DNA of 64,000 nucleotides from Nitratireductor sp. XY-223 (GTDB lineage: Bacteria > Pseudomonadota > Alphaproteobacteria > Rhizobiales > Rhizobiaceae): the NCBI RefSeq assembly GCF_004959855.1, contig NZ_SPNT01000001.1:496001-560000 (forward strand). Direction: 5' to 3'. Under the pieces are notes generated by a model. The model saw only the letters and a program-made list of their open reading frames with translations, had not been told where the DNA came from and searched no databases. Shown one piece after another: positions 62,893 to 64,000 of this stretch. Position numbers and translations under genes: made by a program. Position 1 is the stretch's first letter; every line of letters starts with the position of its first letter.

Positions 62893-63840
62893 ATGATTTA
62901 TGTGAATCTTCGCCAGTTGCGCTTCCTTGTCGCCATCCACGAGGAACGCTCCTTTACAGCCGCTGCCCGCAGGGTCAATGCGACGCAGTCCGGGCTGAGT
63001 ATGCAGATCAAGGAGCTCGAGGAGCGGCTGGGCCTGCGGCTTTTCGACCGCTCGTCGACGGGCGTTACGCCGACGACCGCGGGCGACCGCCTTTACGAAC
63101 GCGCGACGCGCATCCTGCGGGAAGTCAGCGCCATCGAAAACGACGTGCAGACGCTCTCCGGCCAGGTCAGCGGCCGCGTGCAGGTCGGCATGATGCCGAC
63201 ATTCGCTCGCGCCGTGCTCGCCCCGGTTCTGGAGCGGTTCGCGCGGCACTATCCGAATGTCGAGATCAAGGTTACCGAGGCCTACAGCGCGGTTCTGTGC
63301 GAGGCGGTCACCAACGGTCAACTGGACATGGCGGTGGTGCCGTCGGGAAAGATGGTGCCCGGGTTGAAGGCGGAGCACCTGGCGACCGATGTCGAGGTGT
63401 TCGTCACGTCGCCGAACACCAAGCGCAAGCATCTCGAACCGGTGGATCTGTCCAAGTGCAAGCCCTTGAAACTGGCGCTGCCGGGACCCGGCAACGCACG
63501 CCGCGAGAAGATTGATACCTATCTCGAGACCTATCAGGTGCCGATCGATTCCATCATGGAGCTCGACACGATGATGGCGACGCTGGATCTCGTTTCGCGC
63601 AGCGATTGGACGACGATCCTGCCGGGCTGCCTGTGTCTGCCGGACATAGACGATCCGCGCCGCAAACTGCATCCGGTCATCAATCCGCCGTTGGTCGTCG
63701 ACTACGTGTTCATTGAACCGGCGTCCCAATCGAAGACCCAGGCGGCAGAACTCTTTGCCGAGGAAATCGTCAAGGAAATCCGGACCACCTGCACGTTCTG
63801 CAACAGCAAGCTCGGGGCTGGCGACTCCGTCTCCGGCTAG
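62893..63840 (+). CDS. LysR-family regulator (Nac/Cbl-like)
   Basis: The 315-residue protein has HTH segment LRQLRFLVAIHEERSFTAAARRVNATQSGLS and an effector domain like Nac/Cbl regulators (VQVGMMPTFARAVLAPVL). It lies downstream of the AEC transporter and convergent with an alpha/beta hydrolase. The C-terminal extension ends in CTFCNSK, an unusual cysteine pair. Target genes are unknown. Confidence 0.92.
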   Translation: MIYVNLRQLRFLVAIHEERSFTAAARRVNATQSGLSMQIKELEERLGLRLFDRSSTGVTPTTAGDRLYERATRILREVSAIENDVQTLSGQVSGRVQVGMMPTFARAVLAPVLERFARHYPNVEIKVTEAYSAVLCEAVTNGQLDMAVVPSGKMVPGLKAEHLATDVEVFVTSPNTKRKHLEPVDLSKCKPLKLALPGPGNARREKIDTYLETYQVPIDSIMELDTMMATLDLVSRSDWTTILPGCLCLPDIDDPRRKLHPVINPPLVVDYVFIEPASQSKTQAAELFAEEIVKEIRTTCTFCNSKLGAGDSVSG

Positions 63841-63846
63841 GGCGCG

Positions 63847-64000
63847 TCAGGCACGCGCCAGCCAGGTTGTGACCACGTCGTTGAAGACGTCCGGCCTTTC
63901 GACATTCGAAAGATGCGCGGCACCCGGGATGACCGTGAAGTCGGCGCCGGGCGTTGCCTCGGCCATCTCCCGCATGACCGGCAGCGGGGCAGCGGGATCG
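63847..64000 (-). CDS. Alpha/beta hydrolase, C-terminal end only (runs off window)
   Basis: The minus strand encodes the last 50 residues of an alpha/beta hydrolase, ending TWLARA and TGA at 63847-63849. Visible are the DPAAPLPVM pre-acid segment and VIPGAAHLSNVE around the catalytic histidine, as in 3-oxoadipate enol-lactonase-like enzymes. The rest lies beyond the window edge. It is convergent with the LysR gene, six bases apart. Confidence 0.85.
   Translation of the reverse strand, partial: DPAAPLPVMREMAEATPGADFTVIPGAAHLSNVERPDVFNDVVTTWLARA

Noticed and set aside
1-64000. Mobile elements, phage, CRISPR arrays, toxin-antitoxin pairs, tRNA or rRNA genes
   Set aside because: No transposase, integrase, Cas or phage motifs, no regularly spaced repeats and no cloverleaf or rRNA segments were seen on reading.

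Overview
The window looks like chromosome from a GC-rich (low-60s %) alphaproteobacterium, plausibly a marine or soil Hyphomicrobiales or Rhodobacterales species. That placement is inference. It rests on a narR-narK-narGHJI layout like that of Paracoccus, a soxBDAG-fhs locus next to a GbdR-type regulator, tightly packed ATGA/TGATG-overlapping operons, and many solute transporters (NitT/TauT and ribose-type ABC systems, two tripartite tricarboxylate transporters). I found no rRNA or tRNA genes, insertion sequences, phage genes or CRISPR arrays.

Layout. (1) 33-8889, minus strand: one long operon with a NitT/TauT-type ABC importer, a FAD oxidoreductase, a CaiB-type CoA-transferase, an enoyl-CoA hydratase, a ferredoxin, a DHDPS-family lyase and an aldehyde dehydrogenase. 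A LysR regulator is divergent (9053-9958). This reads as a complete uptake-and-degradation pathway for a substrate I cannot name. (2) 10002-11939: secreted calcineurin-like phosphoesterase. (3) 12188-18750, plus strand: ROK repressor, M20 deacylase, ribose-type ABC transporter and a YhfX-like PLP protein, an unusual mix. (4) 18747-20488: ABC-2 exporter of YadGH type. (5) 20670-23732: a second ribose-type ABC importer behind two tandem 12-bp palindromic operators. (6) 24008-31846: fhs, soxG, soxA, soxD and soxB, with a divergent GbdR/GlxA-type activator. Together these oxidise sarcosine and handle the released C1 unit. (7) 31843-46277: an SDR, then respiratory nitrate reduction (narR, narK1, narK2, narGHJI, a parvulin isomerase, a hemerythrin-like protein, a carbonic anhydrase and a DUF2478 protein). 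(8) 46151-49569: two alpha/beta hydrolase-fold genes, a small membrane protein and a LysR. One hydrolase gene, a haloalkane dehalogenase, is broken by an in-frame TAG just before its catalytic histidine. (9) 49603-61248: two tripartite tricarboxylate transporter loci, each with a related Gfo/Idh/MocA dehydrogenase. The first also carries an orphan TRAP solute-binding protein without a signal peptide. (10) 61308-64000: OsmC, an AEC transporter, a LysR regulator and the C-terminal end of an alpha/beta hydrolase running off the window.

Recurring design: GC-rich hairpins follow several solute-binding-protein genes, LysR genes have palindromes just upstream, and two convergent gene pairs end on a shared CTAG. 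The regions most likely to hold undescribed biology are the unnamed catabolic operon at 33-8889, the ROK/M20/YhfX/ABC cluster at 12188-18750, and the tripartite transporter locus with the cytosolic TRAP-type binding protein.
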